A program made the translations under genes and the position numbers. The notes beneath the pieces are model-generated. The model was not told where the DNA came from. It made no database searches and was given only the letters and a program-made list of their open reading frames with translations. Below are positions 43,330 through 50,692 of a stretch of DNA of 64,000 bases, piece after piece (the stretch's first letter is position 1; every line of letters starts with the position of its first letter). Source of the stretch: Clostridiales bacterium (lineage in GTDB: Bacteria > Bacillota > Clostridia > Oscillospirales > Oscillospiraceae); contig SFFE01000002.1 in NCBI GenBank assembly GCA_004556965.1, positions 62,001-126,000 on the forward strand, in the 5' to 3' direction.

Positions 43330-44421
43330 ATGCAGCGACCGGATTCGCAAGTGCATGACCGCCGCTCTGTACCGGAATCGGGCCACAGAGCGCCGAAAAA
43401 GAAAAAAATGAGCAAGGGCACTAAAGCGCTGCTGATTATCGTGTGCGTGATCGTGGCGATTGCGCTGCTGCTGGTGGGGACGGTTCTGATCCTGTCCGCC
43501 GTCGGGCGCAACGCGCTGACGGACGACGGCAGCGGCATGATGATGGAGGAATACGAGGGCGACGCGGAGTCGCTCGGCTCCGGCACGGTGCGCTACAAAG
43601 GGCAGCTCTATCAATATAATGACGAGATCATCCCCATTCTGCTGCTCGGCGTGGACGAGCACGAGAAAAATGTGCAGGAGGGCGAATTCGGTGTGGCCAA
43701 CCAGGCGGACGTGAACGTGCTAGCGGCGCTGGATCCGAAAAACAGAAGGATCACAATGATCTCCATCTCGCGCGATACGATGTGTGAGATGGATGTTCTG
43801 GATGACGCGGGCAGCCACGTCGGCACGGCGACGGCGCAGCTTGCGCTGGCTTATACCTACGGCGACGGCGGCGATGTGAGCTGCGAGCTGTCGGCGGCGG
43901 CGGTGTCCCGGCTGTTCTATGGTCTGGAGATTCCGGTGTATGCCTCAATTTACATGGATGGTATCACCGAACTGGTGGACGCCGTCGGCGGCGTGACCGT
44001 GACGCCGGACGTCAGCTTCGGACCATTCGTGGCGGGGCGGGAAACGCTGCTGACCGGCAGCAACACCGAGCGGTACATCCGCTACCGGGAATCGACCACC
44101 GAGGGCAACAACCAGCGCATGCAGCGGCAGAATCAGGTGCTGGTCGCGCTGGTGCGGCAGATGCTTGCGTCTGTGAAGCAGAATCCCGCTTCGGTTTTGA
44201 ACCTGTACAACAACGTGAGCCGGAACGTGACAACGAATCTGGACGCCTCCAAGATCCTGTATCTGGCCCAACAGGCGGCGAAGCTACGCTTCGACGGCGA
44301 GATCCGCAACGTTGCGGGCGAGTCCGTCCTCGGCGCGCAGAACCATGCGGAGTATCAGGTGGACGAGCAGGCGCTGTATGAGCTGATTCTGGACGTGTTT
44401 TACGATCCGGTGACGGAGTGA
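43330..44421 (+). CDS. LytR-CpsA-Psr (LCP) family ligase
   Basis: 363 residues. One membrane segment (~36-60) is preceded by a basic cytoplasmic N-terminus. The LCP domain shows ILLLGVDEHE, ISISRDTMCEM and RYIRYRESTTEGNNQRMQRQ, with the Arg residues that bind polyprenyl pyrophosphate. LCP enzymes attach teichoic acids or capsule to peptidoglycan, so this gene could attach the EPS made by the upstream operon. A GAAAGGAGG site precedes the ATG. It is followed by murI after 6 nt. Confidence 0.93.
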   Translation: MQRPDSQVHDRRSVPESGHRAPKKKKMSKGTKALLIIVCVIVAIALLLVGTVLILSAVGRNALTDDGSGMMMEEYEGDAESLGSGTVRYKGQLYQYNDEIIPILLLGVDEHEKNVQEGEFGVANQADVNVLAALDPKNRRITMISISRDTMCEMDVLDDAGSHVGTATAQLALAYTYGDGGDVSCELSAAAVSRLFYGLEIPVYASIYMDGITELVDAVGGVTVTPDVSFGPFVAGRETLLTGSNTERYIRYRESTTEGNNQRMQRQNQVLVALVRQMLASVKQNPASVLNLYNNVSRNVTTNLDASKILYLAQQAAKLRFDGEIRNVAGESVLGAQNHAEYQVDEQALYELILDVFYDPVTE

Positions 44422-44427
44422 CGGCAT

Positions 44428-45237
44428 ATGGACACACAGAAAGAAACGACGGCTCCGAATCGCACGGCGTTGCCCATTGCGGTGTTTGACTCCGGCCTTG
44501 GCGGCATCAGTGTCCTGCGTGAGCTGGTGCGGCGGATGCCGAATGAAAGCTTTCTTTATTATGGAGACTCGGCCAACGCGCCCTATGGCACGCGGCCGGT
44601 TGAGACGGTGCGCCGGCTGACGCTGGAGAACATCCAGCGGCTGTACGACCGGGGCATCAAGGCGGCGGTGATCGCCTGCAACACGGCGACGAGCGCGGCC
44701 ATCATCCCGCTGCGAGAGCGGTTTGCGGATCTTCCCGTGATCGGTATGGAGCCGGCGCTCAAGCCGGCGGTGCTGGAGCATGAGCATGCCTGCATCCTCG
44801 TACTGGCGACGCCGCTGACACTGCGGGAGGAGAAATTCGCCCACCTGCTGGAGCATTACAGCAGCCGGGCGCAGATTGTCCGCCTGCCGTGCCCGGAGCT
44901 GGTGGAATTCGTCGAAGCCGGCGCGGTGGACACGCCGGAGGTGTATGCCTACCTGCGCGAGCGGCTGGGGCCATATCGCGGCCGGGCGGACGCGGCGGTG
45001 CTCGGCTGTACGCACTTCCCGTTTCTGCGCGGCGCGATCCGCGCGGTGCTGGGCGATTCGGTGGCGCTGTATGACGGCGGCGCCGGTACCGCCCGCGAAA
45101 CGGAGCATCAGCTTCTGGCGCACGGCCTGCGCAGCGCGGCTGCCGGACGGGGCGCTGTGACGCTGGAAAACAGTCTGGACGATGCGCGTGAGCACGCGCT
45201 GAGCGAACTGCTCTTTGCCCTGCCGGAGAACCGGTAA
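44428..45237 (+). CDS. murI: Glutamate racemase
   Basis: 269 residues. IAVFDSGLGGISVL, FLYYGDSANAPYG and the two catalytic cysteine motifs ACNTAT (Cys84) and LGCTHFP are those of MurI, which makes D-Glu for peptidoglycan. It carries a slightly extended N-terminus (~15 residues). The start codon lies 6 nt after the LCP gene, implying a shared transcript for wall synthesis and attachment. Confidence 0.96.
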   Translation: MDTQKETTAPNRTALPIAVFDSGLGGISVLRELVRRMPNESFLYYGDSANAPYGTRPVETVRRLTLENIQRLYDRGIKAAVIACNTATSAAIIPLRERFADLPVIGMEPALKPAVLEHEHACILVLATPLTLREEKFAHLLEHYSSRAQIVRLPCPELVEFVEAGAVDTPEVYAYLRERLGPYRGRADAAVLGCTHFPFLRGAIRAVLGDSVALYDGGAGTARETEHQLLAHGLRSAAAGRGAVTLENSLDDAREHALSELLFALPENR

Positions 45238-45300
45238 CGCTGGCGGTCTGCCTGTGCGGAAAAGAGCAAAAAAAATCTGGCAAATCCAGAAAGAACCCTC

Positions 45301-45332
45301 TTGCAATTTTGAAAAGTTGGGTGTAATATAAT
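45301..45332 (+). promoter_or_regulatory. Promoter for the small SPQTG protein gene
   Basis: TTGCAA (45301-45306) with TAATAT (45324-45329) at 17 nt, overlapping a perfect TATAAT (45327-45332) at 20 nt. It lies ~50-55 nt upstream of the start codon and gives the gene its own transcript. Confidence 0.6.
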
Positions 45333-45380
45333 GATGTATACCGTAAGGTGTTGTGATTCTTGCGAATGGAGGACAACCTC

Positions 45381-45623
45381 ATGAAAAAGTTCGTGGCGAT
45401 TCTTCTCGTCGTTGTTTTGGTTTTTGCAATGTCCAGCGTCGCGCTCGCGGCTGATGTTGTCAGCCCGGAAAAGGACAATACGAAGGTTCCTGTGAACAGC
45501 GATCCCGGCACGACCTCTCCGCAGACGGGCGAATCTTTCTCCGTCCTGTGGGTGGTGCTCGCGGCTGTGTTGATGCTTGGTGTCGCGTTCTTCTGCGGGA
45601 AAAAGTTTGTTGCTGCGAAATAA
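45381..45623 (+). CDS. Small secreted protein with SPQTG sorting-like signal
   Basis: 80 residues from ATG 45381 (AATGGAGG upstream). A signal peptide (~1-23, ending SSVALA) is followed by a short ~22-residue mature segment, then SPQTGE, a membrane segment (LWVVLAAVLMLGVAFFC) and a basic tail (GKKFVAAK). This is the order of a cell-wall sorting signal, though SPQTG departs from LPXTG. Own promoter and terminator suggest high expression. A class B sortase gene follows directly. Substrate status is inferred. Confidence 0.75.
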   Translation: MKKFVAILLVVVLVFAMSSVALAADVVSPEKDNTKVPVNSDPGTTSPQTGESFSVLWVVLAAVLMLGVAFFCGKKFVAAK

Positions 45624-45649
45624 CAGCGCTCTGAGAAAAAATGAGTAAG

Positions 45650-45688
45650 GCTCCATGAATGCGGCTTCAGCGCGCTCATGGAGCTTTT
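45650..45688 (+). terminator. Intrinsic terminator between the SPQTG gene and sortase B
   Basis: Perfect 9-bp stem GCTCCATGA/TCATGGAGC with a 17-nt loop, followed by four T. It ends the small gene's transcript just ahead of the sortase ribosome binding site, so read-through would set a high substrate-to-enzyme ratio. Confidence 0.7.
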
Positions 45689-45706
45689 GCTGTTTCGGAG
45701 GTACGA

Positions 45707-46477
45707 ATGAAAAAGAAAGTGTTTGTGCGCGGCCTGCTGATCGTCATTGCGCTGGCCGCCCTGTGCGCCTGCGCGTGGTGCGTGTGGTATATCGTGCAGT
45801 ATTATCAGGGGCAGTCGTTCGGGAAAAGCATCCGGGACATGGGGCCCGAATCCGGTACGGAGGTTCCGCTCGACGCGAAAAGCATCAAGATCCCCGTGGA
45901 TTTTGACAAGCTGCGCGAGATCAACCCGGACATCTATGCCTGGATCGAGATCCCCGGCACCGATATCAGCTACGCCGTGCTCCACCGGGCGGGCGACAAT
46001 GCGTTTTATACGAACCACAGCGAGGACGGCGCCTATTATTCCGGCGGCAGCATCTACAGCGAGGACTATAACGCGACGGACTTTTCCGACAAGATGACCG
46101 TGCTTTACGGCCACAACCTGAAGTCCGGGCATATGTTCGCCCAGCTCAACGACTTTTCCGATGCGACGGTGTTCGACGAGCACCGCAGCATCTATGTGTA
46201 TCTGCCGGACAGGGTGCTGGTGTACGAGATCTTTGCGGCCTATCCGCACTCGAACGAGCACCTGCTCGCGACGTATGATTTCTCGAACCGTGCGCAGTAT
46301 CAGGCGTTCTTTGCGGAGGTGTTTTCCACCCGCAGCATGGAAGCGCAGTTTCTGGAAGACGGCATGCCCGACTTTGACGAGCACCGCGTCCTGACGCTCT
46401 CGACCTGCTATCGCGGCGACAATCACCAGCGCTTCCTCGTGCAGGGGCGTCTCATCGCCGAGATTCCCGGCAAATAA
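45707..46477 (+). CDS. srtB: Class B sortase
   Basis: 256 residues from ATG 45707 (CGGAGG upstream). One N-terminal membrane segment (~5-27). The class B pattern is present: INPDIYAWIEIPGTDISY, the catalytic His in VLYGHNLKSG, the catalytic Cys234 in TLSTC and a downstream Arg. Class B sortases anchor specific proteins, often haem-related or pilus-type. The nearest candidate substrate is the SPQTG protein upstream. No pilin genes are visible. Confidence 0.95.
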   Translation: MKKKVFVRGLLIVIALAALCACAWCVWYIVQYYQGQSFGKSIRDMGPESGTEVPLDAKSIKIPVDFDKLREINPDIYAWIEIPGTDISYAVLHRAGDNAFYTNHSEDGAYYSGGSIYSEDYNATDFSDKMTVLYGHNLKSGHMFAQLNDFSDATVFDEHRSIYVYLPDRVLVYEIFAAYPHSNEHLLATYDFSNRAQYQAFFAEVFSTRSMEAQFLEDGMPDFDEHRVLTLSTCYRGDNHQRFLVQGRLIAEIPGK

Positions 46478-46483
46478 CCATCC

Positions 46484-46514
46484 ATCCCCGTTTGCGCAAA
46501 GCGCAGGCGGGGAT
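46484..46514 (+). terminator. Terminator-like hairpin after srtB
   Basis: 14-bp stem (ATCCCCGTTTGCGC with its partner, two G-U pairs) and a 3-nt loop, 7 nt after the sortase stop. The following ATTTGTT is only moderately T-rich. Confidence 0.65.
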
Positions 46515-46548
46515 ATTTGTTAAAAACAGAGTCCTGTTTTTAACAAAT
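46515..46548. other. Perfect AT-rich inverted repeat before the SLH-lipase promoter
   Basis: 15-bp arms (ATTTGTTAAAAACAG and its complement) with an AGTC loop directly follow the srtB terminator and end just before the -35 of the next promoter at 46550. It may be a second terminator for upstream read-through or an operator. Confidence 0.6.
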
Positions 46549-46549
46549 G

Positions 46550-46578
46550 TTGTGTTTGGCCGCAAAGCAGATTATAAT
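46550..46578 (+). promoter_or_regulatory. Promoter for the SLH-lipase-like gene
   Basis: TTGTGT (46550-46555) and perfect TATAAT (46573-46578), 17-nt spacer, ~47 nt before the TTG start. The inverted repeat at 46515-46548 abuts the -35. Confidence 0.65.
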
Positions 46579-46624
46579 AAATTACAAAGAACGATATTTT
46601 TGAAATGAAAAGAGGGGGAAGCAT

Positions 46625-48688
46625 TTGAAAAAAAGATGGATCAGTCTGGCGCTGTGTCTGGCGCTGCTGCTGTCGCTCGCGCCGGGCGCGCTGGCGGCGG
46701 ACATCGGGGCCGACACCGTCACCGGCACGTTTACCTACTGCCCTGCGCTTGGTATGGTGGGCGTACCCGATCAGGAGCAGACGTTTACGTACAGCGATGC
46801 GAACTTTATGCAGTCCGGCTACCGGTACCGCAAGGGGCTGGCCGTGTCGTCCATGGAGCTGACGATGGCGGCGTTCTCCAGCTCCGGCGACGCCGGATAT
46901 GAAGACGCGAGCCGGAACCTGCAGGCGTTGCTCGAACGGTGCGGCTTTACGGGCTTTGCCGTGAACGAGGGCTTCTGCACCCGTCCCACCTCCGATTCCA
47001 TCGGCGTGGGCGCGGCGTATAAGACCATCTGCGACAACGGCGGGACGTATACGCTTGTCGCCGTCGGCATCCGGGGCCACAACTACTCCGGCGAGTGGGG
47101 CGGCAACTTCCGCATCGACGAGACGGGCGACCATGCGGGCTTTGTCCTCTGCCGCGATCAGGTGCTGGATTTCCTGCGCGCCTATCTCGCGGAGCAGGGA
47201 ATCACCGGACGCATCAAGCTGTGGATGACGGGTTACAGCCGCAGCGCCGCCACGGCGAATCTGGTGGGCGCGGCGCTGGACGGCGGCGCGGCGCTTGGCG
47301 AGGATGTGCGCCTGTCGCCGCATGACCTGTACTGCTATTGCTTCGAGCCGCCGATGGGAACGGCGGCGGACAATGCGTCTGACCCCATCTACGGCAATAT
47401 CCACAACATCGTCAACGAGGCGGACGTTGTGCCCAAGGCGGCGCCGGCCGGGTGGGGCTTTGCGCGCTACGGCGTGGATCATGTCGTGCCTTATGTGACC
47501 GACGCCGATTACACGGCGCTGCGCGACGAAATGCTGAAGGAGTTTGAGACGTTTTCCGTCGCCGGGCCGTATCAGATCGACAATTTCCGCATGGTCAGTC
47601 TGGATCTGACCAAGCTCGGCACCGGCAGCGCCTTGCGCGAGACCGGCGAGCAGGTGACGCAGCGGGAATTTTACGACATGCTCATTGACGCGCTGCTGCG
47701 CGACCTGGCGCCCACGCGCGCGGACTATGTGGAGAACCTGCAGGATGACCTGATCGAGCTGACGACGACGCTGTTCGGCTTTGACGGCGGCAGTATGGGC
47801 GCCGCCATGCTGCTCTTCGCGGGCAAGGTATCCCAGAATGCCGAGACGCTGCTCGATTCGCTCACGATCTCCGGCGCGATCGAAAACGGCACAATGGTCA
47901 AGCTGCTGGAGCGGTATCTGTTCGAGAGCCTCAACGAAGCGGGCGTGAATGGCTATGATGCGCAGCAGGTGCGCGAGATGGCGGCGAGTCTGGCCGGGCT
48001 TGTTGCAAAGTTTGCCGTGAAGAATCCCGATCTCGCGGCGACACTGATGGTGAATCTGATGACCATCCTCTCCGCGCACTTCCCGGAGCTGTGCCTGTCG
48101 TGGCTGCGCACGCTGCCGGAGGACTATATGGCGAGCCAGCAGACGTATGCCTGCAGCGGCGCGTATGCGGACGTGGCGGCCGATGCGTGGTATGCGCAGT
48201 ACGCGGATTATACGACGGTCGGCGGGCTGATGAACGGCGTGGGCAGCGGCTGCTTTGCGCCGGAAGAGCCGATGACCCGTGCAATGTTTGCCGCGGTGCT
48301 CTACCGGCTGGAGGGCGAGCCTGCGGTGACGGACGGCAGCCCGTTCACGGATCTCAAGGCCGACTGGTACCGTAACGCGGTGGCGTGGGCGTATCAGACG
48401 GGCGTTGTGGAAGGCATGAGCGAGACGGCCTTTGCGCCGGACGAGCGCATCACTCGCGAGCAGATGGTCACGATGCTCTGCCGCTACGCCGGGTGCGCGG
48501 ACGGCGCGTATCCGGAGCTGGAGGGCTATACGGACGCCGGGGACGTCTCCGGCTGGGCGCTGACGGCGGTGCGCTGGGCGGTGGCAACCGGCGTGCTGCA
48601 GGGCATGACGGAAACGACGATCGTTCCGCAGGGTACGAGCACCCGTGCGCAGGCGGCCGCGTTCCTCACCCGCTTCTGCGAGACATAA
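46625..48688 (+). CDS. SLH-anchored alpha/beta-hydrolase (lipase-like) protein
   Basis: 687 residues from TTG 46625, preceded by AGAGGGGGA. A signal peptide (~1-24, ending ALAA) leads into an alpha/beta-hydrolase-like domain with the nucleophile elbow GYSRSAA (Ser205), as in class-3-type lipases. Three SLH repeats (about 515-687) end with the TRAQAAAFLTRF motif and would anchor the protein to the wall. The substrate is unknown. A sister SLH protein with a different catalytic-like domain lies at 50693. Confidence 0.85.
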   Translation: MKKRWISLALCLALLLSLAPGALAADIGADTVTGTFTYCPALGMVGVPDQEQTFTYSDANFMQSGYRYRKGLAVSSMELTMAAFSSSGDAGYEDASRNLQALLERCGFTGFAVNEGFCTRPTSDSIGVGAAYKTICDNGGTYTLVAVGIRGHNYSGEWGGNFRIDETGDHAGFVLCRDQVLDFLRAYLAEQGITGRIKLWMTGYSRSAATANLVGAALDGGAALGEDVRLSPHDLYCYCFEPPMGTAADNASDPIYGNIHNIVNEADVVPKAAPAGWGFARYGVDHVVPYVTDADYTALRDEMLKEFETFSVAGPYQIDNFRMVSLDLTKLGTGSALRETGEQVTQREFYDMLIDALLRDLAPTRADYVENLQDDLIELTTTLFGFDGGSMGAAMLLFAGKVSQNAETLLDSLTISGAIENGTMVKLLERYLFESLNEAGVNGYDAQQVREMAASLAGLVAKFAVKNPDLAATLMVNLMTILSAHFPELCLSWLRTLPEDYMASQQTYACSGAYADVAADAWYAQYADYTTVGGLMNGVGSGCFAPEEPMTRAMFAAVLYRLEGEPAVTDGSPFTDLKADWYRNAVAWAYQTGVVEGMSETAFAPDERITREQMVTMLCRYAGCADGAYPELEGYTDAGDVSGWALTAVRWAVATGVLQGMTETTIVPQGTSTRAQAAAFLTRFCET

Positions 48689-48702
48689 GGGTTTGTAAAA
48701 CA

Positions 48703-48738
48703 AAAAATCAGGGTTACGAATCGGTAACCCTGATTTTT
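48703..48738. terminator. Bidirectional terminator between convergent genes
   Basis: Perfect 15-bp stem AAAAATCAGGGTTAC with its complement, 6-nt loop and A/T-rich flanks on both sides. It serves the SLH-lipase gene and also overlaps the stop codon of the minus-strand 49-residue gene by two bases. Confidence 0.9.
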
Positions 48739-48886
48739 ATTTTTCCTGAAGATAGAACGCTTCGCAGTCGATCTGCGCTTGCTTCAAACGCGCGGTGGCG
48801 CCGCCATAGTCGAATCGGCCCAACTCGGTCAGTGCATCCGTTACGGCGTTGAATAAATGCAGGTACATTTTTTTGTAATCAGGCAC
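48737..48886 (-). CDS. Conserved-looking 49-residue protein (PDYKKMYLHLFNAVTDAL type)
   Basis: A short minus-strand gene with a GTG start at 48886, an excellent GGAGGG site 6 nt upstream and a TAA stop at 48737-48739. The product is helical and acidic: PDYKKMYLHLFNAVTDAL, then an ARLKQAQIDCEAFYLQEK-type ending. It resembles small helical proteins common in Firmicutes. It faces the XRE regulator divergently across ~100 nt. Function unknown. Confidence 0.78.
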   Translation of the reverse strand: MPDYKKMYLHLFNAVTDALTELGRFDYGGATARLKQAQIDCEAFYLQEK

Positions 48887-48988
48887 GAGAATCCCTCCAA
48901 AATCTTCATCTTTAGAAGTATATTAGCAGATTTATTGAATAAAATCAATAACAGATTTCATCTTTTGAAGTTAGGGGGACTCAGGCCT

Positions 48989-49228
48989 ATGAAAATTTAT
49001 TGGTCGGGAGACTCCAAAAATGTGATCGGACCGAAAGTGCGCACGCTTCGAAAGCAAAAGGGACTGACGCAAAAGGCGCTTGCGGAACGGCTTCAGCTTG
49101 CAGGCTATGATTTTACGGATTTGACCGTGCTGCGGATTGAGAATGGAACGCGATTCGTTCCTGATTATGAAGTGAAAGCGCTGGCGAAGGAGTTTGGCGT
49201 CACGTATGCCGAACTGTTGGACGATTGA
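48989..49228 (+). CDS. XRE-family helix-turn-helix regulator
   Basis: 79 residues from ATG 48989 with TTAGGGGGACT upstream. A single HTH_XRE domain (about 12-75): VRTLRKQKGLTQKALAERL for the first helices, then LRIENGTRFVPDYEVKALAKEFGV. No effector domain. It is transcribed divergently from the 49-residue gene, which suggests control of itself or that neighbour. Followed by a strong terminator. Confidence 0.9.
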   Translation: MKIYWSGDSKNVIGPKVRTLRKQKGLTQKALAERLQLAGYDFTDLTVLRIENGTRFVPDYEVKALAKEFGVTYAELLDD

Positions 49229-49245
49229 GCGGGCATTTTTTCAAG

Positions 49246-49273
49246 AACCTCCGGTGAAGCCGGAGGTTTTTTT
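49246..49273 (+). terminator. Intrinsic terminator after the XRE gene
   Basis: Perfect 9-bp stem AACCTCCGG/CCGGAGGTT, 5-nt loop and a T-run to 49273. Confidence 0.92.
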
Positions 49274-49300
49274 GCAAACGCATGCTCGCAAAATCCGCAC

Positions 49301-49328
49301 TTGACAGGCGCGCGGCGTGGGTTATAGT
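49301..49328 (+). promoter_or_regulatory. Promoter for the FMN oxidoreductase gene
   Basis: Consensus TTGACA (49301-49306) and TATAGT (49323-49328) with a 16-nt spacer, 65 nt before the ATG. Confidence 0.75.
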
Positions 49329-49393
49329 GTGGATAGACGCCGTACCATGCAGAAAACCGGCGGGAAAGACAGAACCAAGGAGGTCGTATCGAC

Positions 49394-50416
49394 ATGACAT
49401 GCGCAGAGATTTTGGAGCAGGCGCGCGCGGCGCTCTCGCCGCGATGCACGGTTTGCCCGGTGTGCAACGGGCGCGCCTGCGCCGGGCGCATCCCTGGTCC
49501 CGGCGGTAAGGGGACGGGCGCGACCGCGCAGCGGAATTTTTCGTATCTGGCGGAGCACGTGAAGGTGGAGCAGCGCGTTTTGCGCGCGCCGTTCGAGACT
49601 GACTGCACGCTGGAGCTGGCGGGCAAGCAATTTGCAACGCCCATCTTTGCCGCGCCCATCGGCCTGATCGAGGGCAATTATGCGTCGCATCTGACCGAGC
49701 GCACCTATGCCGAGGCTGTGGTGACCGGAACGCAGCAGGCGGGGAGCGTCGCCTTCACGGGCGGCGGCTCGTACGACGGCTGCTTTCTTGAGCCTCTGGA
49801 GGTCATCGTGCAGGCGGGCGGCTGGGGCGTCCCGACGCTCAAGCCGTGGCGTATGGAGCTGGTAGAGGAGCGCATCCGGCTCTCGGAGCAGGCGCACGCC
49901 ATCGCCATTGCAATGGACATCGACACGGCGGGACTGCCGCACGCGAACAAGTCCACGAACGCGCTGCTCTTCAAGAGTCAGGACGATCTGCGGCGCATCG
50001 CGGAGATGACCGAGCTGCCCTTCTTCGTCAAGGGCATCATGACTGCGGACGAGGCCGTGCTCGCGGCGGAGGCGGGCGTTTACGGCATCATCGTCTCGAA
50101 CCACGGCGGGCGCGTGCTGGATCACGGGCTTTCCACGGCGGAGGTGCTGCCGGAGATCCGCGCCGCGGTGGGAAAGCGCGTCAAAGTGCTAGCGGACGGC
50201 GGCGTCCGTTCGGGCGTGGATGCGTTCAAGCTGCTCGCGCTCGGCGCGGACGCGGTGCTCATCGGCCGCCCGTATGCCATCGCGGCCTTTGGCGGCGGCG
50301 CGGAGGGCGTGCGGCTCTACACCGAGAAGGTGACCGCCGAGCTGCGCGACACGATGGCTATGACCGGCTGCCGCACGCTCTCCGACATCAGCGCGAAGCA
50401 CGTGCGCATCGTATAA
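49394..50416 (+). CDS. FMN-dependent alpha-hydroxy-acid oxidizing protein
   Basis: 340 residues. The TIM-barrel FMN fold is indicated by PIFAAPIGLIEG, FFVKGIMTADEAV, the catalytic-type SNHGGR motif, then KVLADGGVRSGVDAFKLLALGADAVLIGRPY. Lactate- and glycolate-oxidising enzymes share these. An unusual Cys-rich N-terminus (Cys18, 21, 24 and 29 in CTVCPVCNGRAC) precedes the barrel. Such N-termini occur in anaerobic homologues and could bind a metal or Fe-S cluster. It has a good AAGGAGG site and its own promoter. Substrate unknown. Confidence 0.88.
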   Translation: MTCAEILEQARAALSPRCTVCPVCNGRACAGRIPGPGGKGTGATAQRNFSYLAEHVKVEQRVLRAPFETDCTLELAGKQFATPIFAAPIGLIEGNYASHLTERTYAEAVVTGTQQAGSVAFTGGGSYDGCFLEPLEVIVQAGGWGVPTLKPWRMELVEERIRLSEQAHAIAIAMDIDTAGLPHANKSTNALLFKSQDDLRRIAEMTELPFFVKGIMTADEAVLAAEAGVYGIIVSNHGGRVLDHGLSTAEVLPEIRAAVGKRVKVLADGGVRSGVDAFKLLALGADAVLIGRPYAIAAFGGGAEGVRLYTEKVTAELRDTMAMTGCRTLSDISAKHVRIV

Positions 50417-50431
50417 CGGAGGATATACGCC

Positions 50432-50644
50432 ATGCAGACGATTGCAATTATTGACGACGTGAACTCGAACGCGTCCAATAGCCGCCGGGCGGCTTTCTGT
50501 CACCGTCCGGTTTCCGGACGATCCGGAGCGAAATGCCCCGCAACTGCATGGAAGTTTCACAAAATCAGGCCCGGTCCGGATGAAAAACGTGCACGTTTCT
50601 TCCAAAATGCCGTTCCTTTGGTTGTCATAATACCAGAAGTGTAG
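50432..50644 (+). CDS. Uncertain short ORF after the oxidoreductase
   Basis: 70 residues with a good ribosome binding site (GGAGGATATACGCC before the ATG) 16 nt after the oxidoreductase stop. Only the first ~14 residues (MQTIAIIDDVNSNA) look like a protein N-terminus; the remainder is low-complexity and basic, over a GCCGCC/GGCGGC hairpin (near 50481-50493). It could be a decayed or truncated gene. No homologous family was recognised. Confidence 0.3.
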   Translation: MQTIAIIDDVNSNASNSRRAAFCHRPVSGRSGAKCPATAWKFHKIRPGPDEKRARFFQNAVPLVVIIPEV

Positions 50645-50650
50645 TATAAT
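50622..50650 (+). promoter_or_regulatory. Promoter for the SLH-C39-like gene
   Basis: TTGTCA (50622-50627) and perfect TATAAT (50645-50650) with a 17-nt spacer, 42 nt before the start. Confidence 0.82.
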
Positions 50651-50692
50651 GCACAGGTTGAAACTTTTTGACACCATTTTGAGAGGTTACTT

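Noticed and set aside
44759..46426. 555-residue minus-strand ORF opposite murI, the SPQTG gene and srtB
   Set aside because: Spans three well-supported genes, a promoter and a terminator on the other strand and has no start site or domain.
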